Positions 8,403 through 17,501 of a DNA stretch of 64,000 bases are shown here, one piece after another. The DNA is from BM003 sp963699835 (GTDB lineage: Bacteria > Pseudomonadota > Gammaproteobacteria > Steroidobacterales > BM003). Under the pieces are notes generated by a model. That model saw nothing but the letters and a program-made list of their open reading frames with translations. It did not search any database and was not told where the DNA came from. The position numbers were made by a program, and so were the translations under genes. Every line of letters begins with the position of its first letter. The first letter of the stretch is position 1. The stretch is from contig CAVOVJ010000003.1 in the NCBI GenBank assembly GCA_963699835.1, positions 543,215 through 607,214 of the forward strand, in the 5' to 3' direction.

Positions 8403-10595
8403 ATGATGCGTGAAGCTCACTCGCTGATCGGACTGGCGCTGCTGCTTTGTGCGGTTCCCGTCGCGAGCTTTGGAGACGAGCCGACCGATCTTGGCGTGGT
8501 CACGGTGATTGGTACCAGGACGGAACGTCAGCCTGGTGACGTGGCCGGAACCGTAACGGTCATCGATTCCGGACGTATCGATGACGAACTCGCACATGAT
8601 TTGGCCGGGCTGTTTCGCTACGAACCGGGTATCGGGGTCGGCAGGGATCCCGGCCGGTTCGGTGTCGGCGACGTCAGTATCCGCGGCGTCGGCGGTAATC
8701 GGGTTGCCATGGAGGTAGACGGCGTGCGACTGCCGCAGGGGTTCGCGATCGGCAGTTTTGCCGCGGCCGGCCGCGACTATGTGGACCCGGAGTTGCTGAA
8801 ACGGGTAGAGATACTGCGTGGCCCGGCTTCCACACTATATGGCAGCGATGCGCTGGGTGGTGTGATCACTTATACCACCAAGGACCCGGAAGATATTCTG
8901 CGCGGCCGCGGCCGCGGCTCCGCTTTCAAGAGTGGCTACAACGGCGACGATGAAAGCTGGCAGGCGACCGTGTCCGGTGCGGCCAGGTTCAGTACGGTAT
9001 CGGCACTGGCGGCGTACTCGCGCAGGGAAGGTGATCAGCGTGACGCAGCGGCGGCGCCGGCGAATCCGGCAAGTTACACTGACGAGCAATGGCTGGCGAA
9101 ACTCGTGTTCGCGGATGAGGGGCATGGTGAAACCAGGCTGTCATTCGGGCATACCGAAAACACAGCCACGACGGATGTTCGATCACTGGTCGGCGGTCCC
9201 GGAAAATTCGCCACGACCACGGCACTCGATGCGGACGACCGGCGCAGCCGCGACACGTGGAACCTGGGTCATGAGATGGCGCTGGCATCGGTACTGGCCG
9301 ACAGCCTTTCCATCAGGGGCTATTATCAGAGCGCGGAAACACGCCAGAACTCCTTCCAGCAACGCAGTGCCGGTGGGCGCGAATCCAATCCGACTCTGCG
9401 TTATCGCCGCTTTGACTACGAAGAGCGGGTCGATGGCGCCGCGGTATTGCTACAAAAGACGCTAACTGCTTCAGGAATAGAGCATGGGCTGCTGTATGGC
9501 GCGGAACTGCAGCGTCAGCGAATAGAGGAGCGCCGCGATGGGTTGCAGACCGATCTGGTGACGGGGGCGGTAACCACTACTGTAACCGGCGAGTCACTGC
9601 CGGTTCGTGACTTCCCGGATTCGACCACGTTACGGGCGGGCCTTTTTGTGCAGGACGAAATGCAGACGGCGCATCCGCAACTGGTAGTGATACCGGGGGT
9701 GCGGTTCGAATTCACCGACCTCGATGCCGATCCCGATCGCCTTTTTCTCGAGGACAATCCGGGCATCCGTGTTGCCGACAGCACCGAGTACAGCATCTCG
9801 CCCAAGCTCGGTGGGCTGTACCGCTTGAGCGAGAACTGGACCGCGTTTGCTCAGTACGCGCGCGGATTTCGTGCGCCGCCGGCGGAAGATGTCAACATAG
9901 GCTTCACAATTCCCGCGTTCGATTTCATCGCGATTCCCAACCCCGATCTCGACCCGGAACGCTCGCACGGTGTCGAGTTGGGTTTGCGCGCAGTCGGTGC
10001 CGCTTTGTCCGTTTCGCTCTGCGGCTTTTTCAATCGTTATGAGGACCTGATCGAATCGCGGGTCAATCTCGGTGTTGATCCGGAGACCGGCTTGCTGACG
10101 TTTCAGTCGCAGAACAGGGAGCATGCAACGATCTGGGGAACAGAGGCGCGGGCGCGAGCGGAACTTGGCAAGTGGTGGCCAGCCGTGTCCGGGGTGGCGC
10201 TCAAGACGAGCTTTGCATATGCGCGCGGCGACGACGACAAACGTAATGAGCCGCTGCAAACCGTCGAGCCGGCGACCGCCGTGTTGGGGTTTGTCTACAC
10301 GGCCCGCGGAGGGCGGTTGGAGTTCGAAACCGCCGCGACTTTTGTCGCCCGGCAGGACCGGGTGGACAACAGCAATATCGATGCGTTCAAGGCACCGGGT
10401 TTTGCTGTCTACGATATTTTCGCCCGTTACGATCTGGGTTCACGGGTGCGCCTTCGAGCGGGCATCTTCAACTTGACCGACAAGACCTACTGGCAGTGGT
10501 CCGATGTAAGCCGCCTGCCCGCCGACTACTACGCGCTCGATCTCTACACTGCGCCCGGACGTTTTTTTTCGGCGAGCTTCAGCATCGTATTGTGA
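8403..10595 (+). CDS. TonB-dependent receptor, heme/hemoglobin type
   Basis: An outer-membrane importer of 730 aa. It has a signal peptide, a TonB-box-like region after cleavage, and a plug domain (about 40-155) with LKRVEILRGPASTLYGSDALGGVI. A 22-strand barrel follows, carrying FRAPPAEDVN and NPDLDPERS, both typical of hemin, hemoglobin and transferrin receptors, and it ends in a terminal hydrophobic strand with a final Leu. It lies 79 nt after nirS on the same strand. Heme demand for NirS, NorBC and other cytochromes gives a plausible reason for the linkage. The substrate is inferred from family motifs only. Confidence 0.85.
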   Translation: MMREAHSLIGLALLLCAVPVASFGDEPTDLGVVTVIGTRTERQPGDVAGTVTVIDSGRIDDELAHDLAGLFRYEPGIGVGRDPGRFGVGDVSIRGVGGNRVAMEVDGVRLPQGFAIGSFAAAGRDYVDPELLKRVEILRGPASTLYGSDALGGVITYTTKDPEDILRGRGRGSAFKSGYNGDDESWQATVSGAARFSTVSALAAYSRREGDQRDAAAAPANPASYTDEQWLAKLVFADEGHGETRLSFGHTENTATTDVRSLVGGPGKFATTTALDADDRRSRDTWNLGHEMALASVLADSLSIRGYYQSAETRQNSFQQRSAGGRESNPTLRYRRFDYEERVDGAAVLLQKTLTASGIEHGLLYGAELQRQRIEERRDGLQTDLVTGAVTTTVTGESLPVRDFPDSTTLRAGLFVQDEMQTAHPQLVVIPGVRFEFTDLDADPDRLFLEDNPGIRVADSTEYSISPKLGGLYRLSENWTAFAQYARGFRAPPAEDVNIGFTIPAFDFIAIPNPDLDPERSHGVELGLRAVGAALSVSLCGFFNRYEDLIESRVNLGVDPETGLLTFQSQNREHATIWGTEARARAELGKWWPAVSGVALKTSFAYARGDDDKRNEPLQTVEPATAVLGFVYTARGGRLEFETAATFVARQDRVDNSNIDAFKAPGFAVYDIFARYDLGSRVRLRAGIFNLTDKTYWQWSDVSRLPADYYALDLYTAPGRFFSASFSIVL

Positions 10596-10883
10596 TTCTC
10601 GTGGCCGCGCAGGTATCGCGGCCTGGGTCCTGGGGCAACCGCAACTGACACGCCTTGCCGGCACGCGCGGTCGCGCCAGCTTGGCATCGGGCGTTTACCT
10701 GTAGGCGTTGGCTCCGGTCTCGCCGCTGGGCGCCGCATCGCGCGGCTGTCCCGTTAACGCCTTGCATGTTGTTGTTTCACCCTCCGTTCAGTTTCGGTTC
10801 AGCCACCTCCCCGTACTGTGATTGCCAACGCGCAGTGCATCGGCCTGCGCCTTTTTCCCGCTACCCGCAAGGAGGGAGCAGAC
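10596..10883 (+). promoter_or_regulatory. Intergenic region before the envelope operon
   Basis: This 288-nt stretch has no convincing gene. A 7-bp GC stem (10603-10609 with 10617-10623) directly follows the receptor stop and could end that transcript, though no T run follows. A strong AAGGAGGG ribosome site lies about 8 nt before the ATG at 10884. I cannot identify a confident promoter or operator. Confidence 0.4.
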
Positions 10884-11745
10884 ATGAACGTAACCACGCC
10901 CATGCCAATGCGGCGAAGGCACCTGCGAGTGGCGGGGCTGATTCCGCTTGGCGCGATCTTCGCATTGAGTCTCACGCTGATAGCCCCCGCCTGGTCCGAC
11001 ACTGCGGGCGGTCCGGCGATTCGTCTTTTCCCGACCTCGGTGCTGGAGGATATCAAGGAGACCGGCTATGTCGCGGAGGAAATGGAGACCGGTCTGCAGG
11101 ACGTCATCGCACGGATGGATCAGCAGGGCCAGTTGTACCAGGACAGCAAGTGTGACGGAGCGGAAGGTGATCCTGGTTGCGGACGCATCGCCAAGCAGCT
11201 CGGTGCCACCTATCTGGAAATGCTCAACGTTATGAACGAGCGCCTGCCCGACATGGAAAGAGCGGTCAACGCAACCCGGAGCAGTCTCGAGAAACGTCTG
11301 CGTGGAGAGCTTGGTCAGAAGATGACGTCATGGACCCTGCAGGAGAATCTGCTCGGCAATACGCCCTGCCGGCAGCGCAACGCCGGCGCCGCGCATGCGT
11401 GGGCGTTCCGGCATGCGGCTGTCGCAGCGTTTTCAGCAGTACTACCAGCTGGTCGCGAGTTCCGGGGCAGGGGCCTCGAACCAGTCGATGGCTGTCGTCG
11501 CCTCTGACATCTATCTCGACATGAACGAGGCATCGGAGCTGATTGCCCGGACCCAGGAGGAGATCGGGCGGGCGACCCTGATGGAGCAGCTCAACCAATC
11601 CTTCGGCACCATCACGCCGGAGATGCAGCAGGTCGTCGACGGGGTCAAGTCGATTCTGTTCGGAGACTCGGAGGCGCCTTACCAAGTGGCGGGTCCACCG
11701 CCAGGAAGCGAGGAAAAGCCTTACAAGAGCCCATTGGAGATGTGA
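10884..11745 (+). CDS. Secreted helical protein, first gene of the TolQR-like envelope operon, one frame break
   Basis: Not recognised. The start at 10884 has a very strong AAGGAGGG site. A signal peptide covers residues 1 to about 35 (LIPLGAIFALSLTLIAPAWS). The rest is rich in Glu, Gln, Met and Leu and looks helical (EEMETGLQDVIARMD, YLEMLNVMNERLPDMERAVN), with a cysteine pair near CDGAEGDPGC. The frame breaks at about 11350-11395 and continues in the +1 frame (MRLSQRFQQYYQLVAS) to 11745, giving about 287 aa. It could form a periplasmic coiled-coil or helical bundle partner of the downstream lipoproteins. The frame break is probably a one-base insertion error. Confidence 0.65.
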
Positions 11746-11782
11746 TCTCGTTGCGCCCATATATCTAGAAGAGGACTCATAA

Positions 11783-12328
11783 ATGAACGCTAAAGGATTG
11801 AAAAAAATATATTTATATCTACTTTTTCTTGCCGGGTTTGCGATGTTCCCGGGTTGTGCGACGACGCCGGGCGCTTGCGAGTTGGGCGCCGAACGCAATC
11901 TCGATCGCGCCTTCACGAACGCGAAGAACAAACTCGCCGACGGATGCGAAGCGCACTTTGATTCGTATTTCGACCAGTTGCTCGGGGTCGCGGCGGGCGA
12001 TCCGCAGCCTGCCAACAAGCAGAAGTTCAGTGACTTCCTGGGCTGGTCAGCCGACCAGGGAATTCTGAGCCGGCGACAGGCGCAAAAACTCTACAACCGT
12101 TATTTCAACGTCAAGTTCATGGCGCTTGCCGGCGATTATAACAACTGTGCCCAGACCTGCCCGCGCAAGACGCGAGTATTGACCGCGATGGAGGCGGAGC
12201 TCACCGACAAGGAGCTTGGCCTGGTCAAGGTCAGCCAGGATTCGGCGAGCTATTACCGGGCCGACCGGCTGTTCCAGGAAACCGAACTGGTGCTCGAGGC
12301 TACCTGCACAGCTTGTGCCAATCGTTGA
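11783..12328 (+). CDS. Lipoprotein, second gene of the envelope operon
   Basis: A 181-aa protein whose signal peptide ends in a lipobox FPGC with the lipidated cysteine at C25. The mature part contains seven more cysteines (C32, then DGC, NNC, TC and a C-terminal TCTAC), so disulfides are likely in the periplasm. No named family is recognised. The ATG follows an AAGAGGA site 38 nt after the previous gene, and the channel-like gene starts 10 nt after its stop. Its coding start is unusually A/T-rich compared with its neighbours. Confidence 0.75.
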   Translation: MNAKGLKKIYLYLLFLAGFAMFPGCATTPGACELGAERNLDRAFTNAKNKLADGCEAHFDSYFDQLLGVAAGDPQPANKQKFSDFLGWSADQGILSRRQAQKLYNRYFNVKFMALAGDYNNCAQTCPRKTRVLTAMEAELTDKELGLVKVSQDSASYYRADRLFQETELVLEATCTACANR

Positions 12329-12338
12329 GGCCGAATCG

Positions 12339-12974
12339 ATGAGCCGCGATAGCACAGCAAGTACGGGTTTTCTCCAGGGTTTCGGTGCCGGCGCGCTCGG
12401 CGCGGTACTGGCCGGCGGTGGTTTGCTGCTGTGGCTGGATCAGCGTGAAGCGGGTCGGGGTGCGCCCGGGGAGTTGTGGAACTGGGCATGGCACAACCTG
12501 GGTTTGTCCCTCCCGGTATTTGCGCTGGTGTTGCTGCTCTTTGTTCGCGGCCTGGGGCGGCTGGTTTCTGCGCTGGAACGCGATGCTCCCATCGACGAGG
12601 TGGCGCAGCTTGAGCATCTGACCGATACCTGGACCAGCCTGTTTTTTGGCGTGGGCGTCATCTGGACCGCGATCGGTTTACGCCAGGCGTTGATCTTTGC
12701 GCTGGGCAACCCCGAAGCGAGCATGGCGGCGGGTGCATTCGAGATGCTACGGCGTCTCGTTGACGGCGGAATTCTGATCGCATTGTCGACGACGATATTC
12801 GGCGGCATCGGTGGCTACCTGATGCGAGTTGTGAAAACACTGTCTGTCGGCGCCGCGCTGCGCCGCTACTATGGCCAGGTCATGATGGCTCCGACCCGCG
12901 AACTCGCCGCGGCCGTGCAGCGCATCGAGGCGCGTTTGCACACCGCCGGGTCACGCGAGGAGGCTGGATCGTGA
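12339..12974 (+). CDS. TolQ/ExbB/MotA-like inner-membrane protein
   Basis: A 211-aa protein with four predicted membrane segments, at about 16-33, 54-71, 99-121 and 142-166. Segments 3 and 4 (SLFFGVGVIWTAIGLRQAL and DGGILIALSTTIFGGIGGYL) recall the last two helices of the MotA/TolQ/ExbB family, where threonine and glycine residues line the proton path. TolQ and ExbB usually have three segments and MotA four. The resemblance is weak at sequence level, but the next gene looks like the matching TolR/ExbD partner and overlaps it by four bases (GTGA). I infer a proton-conducting stator-like pair. Confidence 0.6.
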   Translation: MSRDSTASTGFLQGFGAGALGAVLAGGGLLLWLDQREAGRGAPGELWNWAWHNLGLSLPVFALVLLLFVRGLGRLVSALERDAPIDEVAQLEHLTDTWTSLFFGVGVIWTAIGLRQALIFALGNPEASMAAGAFEMLRRLVDGGILIALSTTIFGGIGGYLMRVVKTLSVGAALRRYYGQVMMAPTRELAAAVQRIEARLHTAGSREEAGS

Positions 12975-13900
12975 TTGGCGGACCGGCATGGGGCGGCCGC
13001 GCAGACGATGATGCCGGCATGCAGGCGCTGGAGACAGACGTGATGCGCTTTATGGCGATCCTCGCGTTTTGCCTGCTCGCGGTGTTCGCGTTGGTGCAGA
13101 GCGTGCCGTGGTCGCCCGAGGCCCCGACCGTAGAAAGCCCACCCGCCGCTGCCGGACCCCTGGCCGCACCCGAGCGCCAGTCATCGACCGCCGCCCCGAA
13201 GCAGACCGTTGCCAGCGTGCCGGCAGCGGTGGCGCCGCGCCCGGTCGAGGTGGTGAAACCAGGCACCCCGCGGACCTTCACACCGGCTCGGCAGATGCAA
13301 AAGGATCCGCCTGCACCGGTACCGGACGAACCCGAGGTCGTGCAAACGGCGCTACCGCGCAGACCTGGGGCGGAGACCGCGAACGGGACGGTGCAGAGTA
13401 CATCGCCAGTACCCACCAGCGATGAGATGGAAAGTGAGACCGGCGATCACGTGGCACCGGTGCAAGAAGCCCCGGTCGGGCCGGCAGCGCAACCGGTTCC
13501 AGGCCCGGAAAAAAATTCCACGCTGCCGGGAAGTGCGGATCAGCAAAACGGATTCACGCTGAGATTCGCAACCGACGATGCGATGTTCGGACTGGTCGAG
13601 TCCGGTGCGGTTTCCCTGTATGCATTGGCGGAAAGCGCCGCATGGCGCCTGGCTGCCAGCAGCGGGCGCTACAGTTTTCATGCGACCGCGCCACCGCAAC
13701 AAATATACGAGATGACCCCCGCAACGGTGCCATCGGATCTGCTTCGTGCGCTGCGCCGGCGTGTCAACGTCGCGCTCGACAGCGTGAGCTGGGGCGTCGT
13801 TCTGCCACCGTCGACCCGCGCCGCCATAACCGCTGCGATGCTCGATGCCGATGGCGGACAGCTATCGATACAGACCGATGGCCGGGTCCGACTTGAGTAG
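12971..13900 (+). CDS. TolR/ExbD-like single-span protein with proline-rich linker
   Basis: A 309-aa protein starting with GTG that overlaps the previous stop. A single N-terminal membrane segment (about 25-45) is preceded by TDVMRFMA with D23 at its start. This recalls the ion-carrying aspartate of TolR/ExbD/MotB, seen here as ETDVMRFMAILAF. A long Pro/Ala/Thr-rich linker (about 50-190) could span the periplasm. A C-terminal globular domain (about 195-309) shows no OmpA-type peptidoglycan-binding signature. Family assignment rests on topology, the aspartate and pairing with the TolQ-like gene, so it remains tentative. Confidence 0.6.
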   Translation: MIGGPAWGGRADDDAGMQALETDVMRFMAILAFCLLAVFALVQSVPWSPEAPTVESPPAAAGPLAAPERQSSTAAPKQTVASVPAAVAPRPVEVVKPGTPRTFTPARQMQKDPPAPVPDEPEVVQTALPRRPGAETANGTVQSTSPVPTSDEMESETGDHVAPVQEAPVGPAAQPVPGPEKNSTLPGSADQQNGFTLRFATDDAMFGLVESGAVSLYALAESAAWRLAASSGRYSFHATAPPQQIYEMTPATVPSDLLRALRRRVNVALDSVSWGVVLPPSTRAAITAAMLDADGGQLSIQTDGRVRLE

Positions 13901-13913
13901 AGAGGGCAACAGC

Positions 13914-15448
13914 ATGTTACGCACAGAAATAACAAGCAGACGACCCTGCGCACACCGCCGCTGGATTCCGCTGCTGGCGGCGGCAACTGTGCTGTTTGCG
14001 GTGCTGGCCGGATGCTCGACGTCCGGCGCTGCGAGCTGGGATCCAGCCGAATCCGCATCTGATCTTGGCCAGTGGATCGATGGCGAATTGACCGCTGCTT
14101 TGTCGTCACAACTGGCAAGTCATCCGCGGTTCTCCGGTGAGACCGTAATGATCGCCGTGCTGGATGGTGAGCGCTTGTTGCACCATCCGGATGTACTTAG
14201 CGCGAGCATCCGTGACAGGTTGCGCAACAACCTGGCTGGCGAGAACGGCGTTCACCTTGCATGGTCGGATGCGGCATCGCGATGTCCGCTTCCGGAGCAG
14301 GTCGGTTACGTGATCGGTTTCGAGATCAGTCGTTCGGGCGGCCATGATCACCGCGTTCTGGTGCGCGCGCTCGATCGACAGGAGCGCACATGGGTTGCCG
14401 GTATCGCGCACGAATGGCACGGCCGGCTCGGGCGCGACGAGCGCGCGGCGTTAGCGCAAACGGAAAACACCGAGGCGCTGCGCGGCGGTCGCGAGAATCC
14501 ATTCGCCGCCGGCCAGGACGACAAGTTGGCGGCGGCCCTTGCCGCAGATCTGAAGTGCCAGTTCGGAGACCGTCGGCTGCGGTTCAACGTTGACGAGAAA
14601 GCGTTGCGGGGGGATGACCGCGATCTCGTTGCCTTGCTCGAGGCTTATTTGGCGGACAGTGGGTTATCGCGAGTTGCCGCGGTTGACGCGGCGGACGTCA
14701 GTGTTGGTTTACGCCGTCACAGTATCGAAGACAATCTCGAACTCGATCTGGGTCTCAGCGCGTGCGGCGCAACCGGGTTTTGCTATACCCGGCGCCGAGG
14801 CCCAGGCCTACGTCAGGGCGGTAAATCCGGCACCGGTCGCACGGTCATCCGCGATCCCGCTGTTCACGAATCAGGAACTGCGGGTTGAGGTAGCGCCCGT
14901 TTCGAGCACCGGCATTCTGTCGGAGTTTTACCGCGTCGTGCCGCGCGCCGATGGTCAGTGCGCCGAAAGGCGCCCGTTTGCCCGTGGCAGCCGCAGCGCT
15001 GCCCCGTCACACGAGGTTGGACCCGGCGAATGTTTTGACCTGGAACTCGTTGCGAAAACGCCCGTCACGGTCTTCCTGTTACGTGACCACTCCGACGCGT
15101 GGATTGGTTCCGGCGAGTCACGCCGAATGTCGGCGCGGCAGTCTTCGCGCAATCGTGCTCGACGCCGGTGATCGACTGCGATGGAGCGATAACACGGAGG
15201 ACCGCGTGCTCAACTGGATGGGGCGGCAAGGCATCGAAACCTTCTATGCGATTGCAGTGACTGATGCAGACGCAGCGCGCCAGGTACATGCCCTGGGCGC
15301 GGATCTGGTCGCAGCCTGCGAGGATGAGCTGCGGCTGGGCGGGCGTCCACGACCGGACCAGGAGTGGCTCGGGACACTCACCCGGGTGCTGGCCGATCTC
15401 GACGGCCGGATTGCCTGGCAGGCTTTGCGCTTGCGTCATAGCGGCTAG
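13914..15448 (+). CDS. Large lipoprotein with possible DUF4384-like C-terminus, two frame breaks
   Basis: The start at 13914 gives a signal peptide with lipobox LAGC (C34). The N-terminal half (LGQWIDGELTAALSSQLASH, then RDRLRNNL) resembles uncharacterised envelope lipoproteins of the CsgG/FlgO/LPP20 type. The frame breaks at about 14790 (one extra C restores GFCYT to GAEAQAYVR) and again at about 15090-15150. The last part (FDLELVAKTPVTVFLLRDHS, then IETFYAIAVTDADAA) resembles DUF4384, which is often attached to secretion or surface machines. Joined length is about 511 aa. Confidence in the gene is good; confidence in the domain label is moderate. Confidence 0.6.
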
Positions 15449-15468
15449 AAACCCAAGGAGTACTGATC

Positions 15469-15899
15469 ATGCGTTTCATTGGAGTATTGCTCGGTAGCCT
15501 GGTCGCTTCGGCGGTGCTCGTCGGAGCGTGGGTATGGACCGGCGCCACTGCCGGAATGGAGCGGCAGGCGTGTCCGCAAACGGCCGCAGCGGCAATCGCG
15601 GTCGTGGCCCCGCGATTGGGACCTGGCGCCGGCAACGAGCGTCGGCCGCAGCGCGGACCTGTTCATTCCGGCCAAGCCCGGATCTTCGGAGTATGCCGAC
15701 GCTGCATCGACCGCGGCGGCAAGTGGTGAAGGTTCGATCTGCCGATAGTGAAAGTCAGGCAGGGTTCGCCGAGGACTCTGCCGAAACAGGGACGCCTGCG
15801 GCGGAGGCAGTAGCGCAGATTCAGTCGCAAGACGATACCTGGCAGGTGTCATCCCGGGACGACGCGGATACGCCGGCTGCAACCGACCGTGGTTCGTGA
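15469..15899 (+). CDS. Short membrane-anchored protein with low-complexity tail, two frame breaks
   Basis: It starts with an AAGGAG site. MRFIGVLLGSLVASAVLVG forms one N-terminal membrane or signal segment. The frame must shift +1 at about 15610 (to RDWDLAPATSVGRSADLF) and again at about 15725 (to VRSADSESQAGFAED), after which an acidic Ser/Ala/Asp tail runs to 15899. About 143 aa. Its stop overlaps the GTG of the SPOR-like gene. In other genomes the two could be one polypeptide, an anchor plus linker plus SPOR-like domain; another missed indel near 15890 would produce that here. Function unknown. Confidence 0.5.
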
Positions 15900-16159
15900 G
15901 CGCCGCGACGGAAACCGAAACCCAATCTTCCGTGCACTGGCACAGTTTCTGGCAGCCATTTACCAGCGCGGTTTCGGCGCGCGGTTTCGCAGCGCGCCTG
16001 GAGCAACTTACCGGACTGGATTTCCAGGTGCGACGCGCCGGCGTCGGTGAGTACGAAGTGGCGTTTTCCCACCTCGACGATCGGCAGAGACAGGCTCATC
16101 TCGAGCGTATCCAGACCGTCACCGGTCTCGAACTCGAACGGCAGGAGCAAGAACCATGA
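15896..16159 (+). CDS. SPOR-like small domain protein
   Basis: An 87-aa protein from GTG at 15896, overlapping the previous stop (GTGA) and the next start (ATGA). It reads WHSFWQPFTSAVSARGFAAR, then a beta-alpha-beta pattern ending in TGLELE. This resembles SPOR-type domains that bind denuded peptidoglycan. It sits immediately before a lytic transglycosylase, the enzyme class that creates denuded glycans. It has no signal peptide of its own, which supports the idea that it belongs to the anchored protein upstream. Confidence 0.55.
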   Translation: MSAATETETQSSVHWHSFWQPFTSAVSARGFAARLEQLTGLDFQVRRAGVGEYEVAFSHLDDRQRQAHLERIQTVTGLELERQEQEP

Positions 16160-16941
16160 TGCGCCTGTTTAGCGTCGCCGGCGTTTGCATGCTGCTGGCG
16201 ATTCTGTTTACAGCGTCGGCGAGCGCAACGCCGCAATCGACGCTGTCGGATGCCTGGGCCCGTTACAGCCGCGACGCGGCGCAACAGAGCCCGGCCTACC
16301 GGTTTCCCTATCAGCATTGTTTTGACGAGGCGGCACAACGCCACGAGATGCCGGTGACGCTGCTTCTGGCGGTCGCGCGCGGCGAGAGCGACTTTAACGT
16401 GACAGCGCGCTCGAAGGCCGATGCGCACGGGCTGATGCAGATTCTGTGGCCCGGCACTGCTCAGGATTTGGGGTTCAGTCGCGTCTCCGAGCTGTACGAG
16501 CCATGCCGTAACGTCGATGCGGGGACACGTTATCTGAAGCAAATGCTAAAGCGCTATGACGGCGACCTCCACCTGGCGCTTGCCGCCTATAACTATGGCC
16601 CACGGCGTATTCCGGTCGGTGCGGAGGTGATCCCGCAGGGCGCGCAATGGTACAGCGGCTATATTTTCCGCCATCTCCGTTATGTACTCGGTGACGGCAG
16701 CCGTGCCGTCCCGTCCGGCACTGCCTACGATGCCGAACGCAAGATCCTGCTGGTTGAATTTGCCGCGCCCTACCGTGCCGAGGCATTTGTCGACACGATG
16801 GAGGCAGCGTCGCCGCAACTGCGTCTCGACTGGTTCCGTGTCGAGGCAGGCAGGTTCAGGGTGGTAATGTCGTATTCGAGCGAGTCCGAACTGGCCAATG
16901 CCCGCGCCGGGCTTGCAGGTGCGGGTTTCGAAATGGACTAG
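16156..16941 (+). CDS. SLT-family lytic transglycosylase
   Basis: Cleaves the MurNAc-GlcNAc bond of peptidoglycan in the periplasm with formation of anhydro-MurNAc. The protein is 261 aa with a signal peptide ending near SASA (residue 24). The SLT fold runs from about 50 to 165 and carries the catalytic glutamate E77 in ARGESDF, the HGLMQI motif and AAYNYG at 143-148. C55 and C117 may pair. The C-terminal region (about 185-261) has a repeat-like beta-alpha-beta pattern that may be a second SPOR-like domain. It overlaps the upstream gene by ATGA, so it is firmly part of this operon. Confidence 0.88.
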   Translation: MMRLFSVAGVCMLLAILFTASASATPQSTLSDAWARYSRDAAQQSPAYRFPYQHCFDEAAQRHEMPVTLLLAVARGESDFNVTARSKADAHGLMQILWPGTAQDLGFSRVSELYEPCRNVDAGTRYLKQMLKRYDGDLHLALAAYNYGPRRIPVGAEVIPQGAQWYSGYIFRHLRYVLGDGSRAVPSGTAYDAERKILLVEFAAPYRAEAFVDTMEAASPQLRLDWFRVEAGRFRVVMSYSSESELANARAGLAGAGFEMD

Positions 16942-16953
16942 AGGGATTAGCAA

Positions 16954-17418
16954 ATGAGAAACGACGAAAAACGAATTCATGTGACTATGTCATACCGGGT
17001 TTCGGTTTTGATTACGACCGGCCTGTTATCGGCTGCGGTAACGGCGGAGCCAGCGCTCTACACCGATTCAGCGGAGGTCGTCGAAGTTGCGCCAATCAGC
17101 AAACCGGTTCGGGTACCGGTGCAACGTGAAGTCTGCGACACGGTGTACATGCCGGCGGCAGACTTGCGCGCCGCAGGCAACCTGCGTCTCATCGCTCCGG
17201 AATTGTCGCTGGCCGATGCGATAAGCAGCGATCTCGATGCATTTGCGACGCGGGTTGAGAGCGAGCAATGCCGCTGGGTATCCGAGCACATTGATCGCGA
17301 GGAACCCGCGGGGTACCGCGTGACCTACCAGTACCAGGGGCAAACCTACACACGAATTTTCGAGCAGCACCCGGGTTCGACCATTAAGGTGCAGGTTGAA
17401 GTGCAGCCCGAGAGCTAG
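16954..17418 (+). CDS. Secreted protein related to the N-terminal half of glycine-zipper surface antigens
   Basis: A 154-aa protein with an N-terminal signal peptide (SVLITTGLLSAAVTA). The mature part has two regions, AEVVEVAPISKPVRVPVQREVC and CRWVSEHIDREEPAGYRVTYQYQGQTYTRIF. These match the flanks of the 17-kDa surface-antigen/YcfJ type, but the glycine-zipper segment normally between them is absent and replaced by a polar insert. It starts 12 nt after the transglycosylase and is probably the last gene of the operon. Likely periplasmic or outer-membrane associated. Confidence 0.65.
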   Translation: MRNDEKRIHVTMSYRVSVLITTGLLSAAVTAEPALYTDSAEVVEVAPISKPVRVPVQREVCDTVYMPAADLRAAGNLRLIAPELSLADAISSDLDAFATRVESEQCRWVSEHIDREEPAGYRVTYQYQGQTYTRIFEQHPGSTIKVQVEVQPES

Positions 17419-17501
17419 CGTTTGCCAATGCGTGGCTTACGGCTAACCGCCAACCGTTAACGGCAAAACGGCGGGTCGCCGGCTGGAGTCAGCGGACAAC
17501 G

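Noticed and set aside
10884..17418. Zorya-type antiphage system (ZorA/ZorB have MotA- and MotB-like parts)
   Set aside because: There is no helicase or nuclease partner, no OmpA domain on the B-like protein, and the partners are lipoproteins and a transglycosylase, which point to envelope work.
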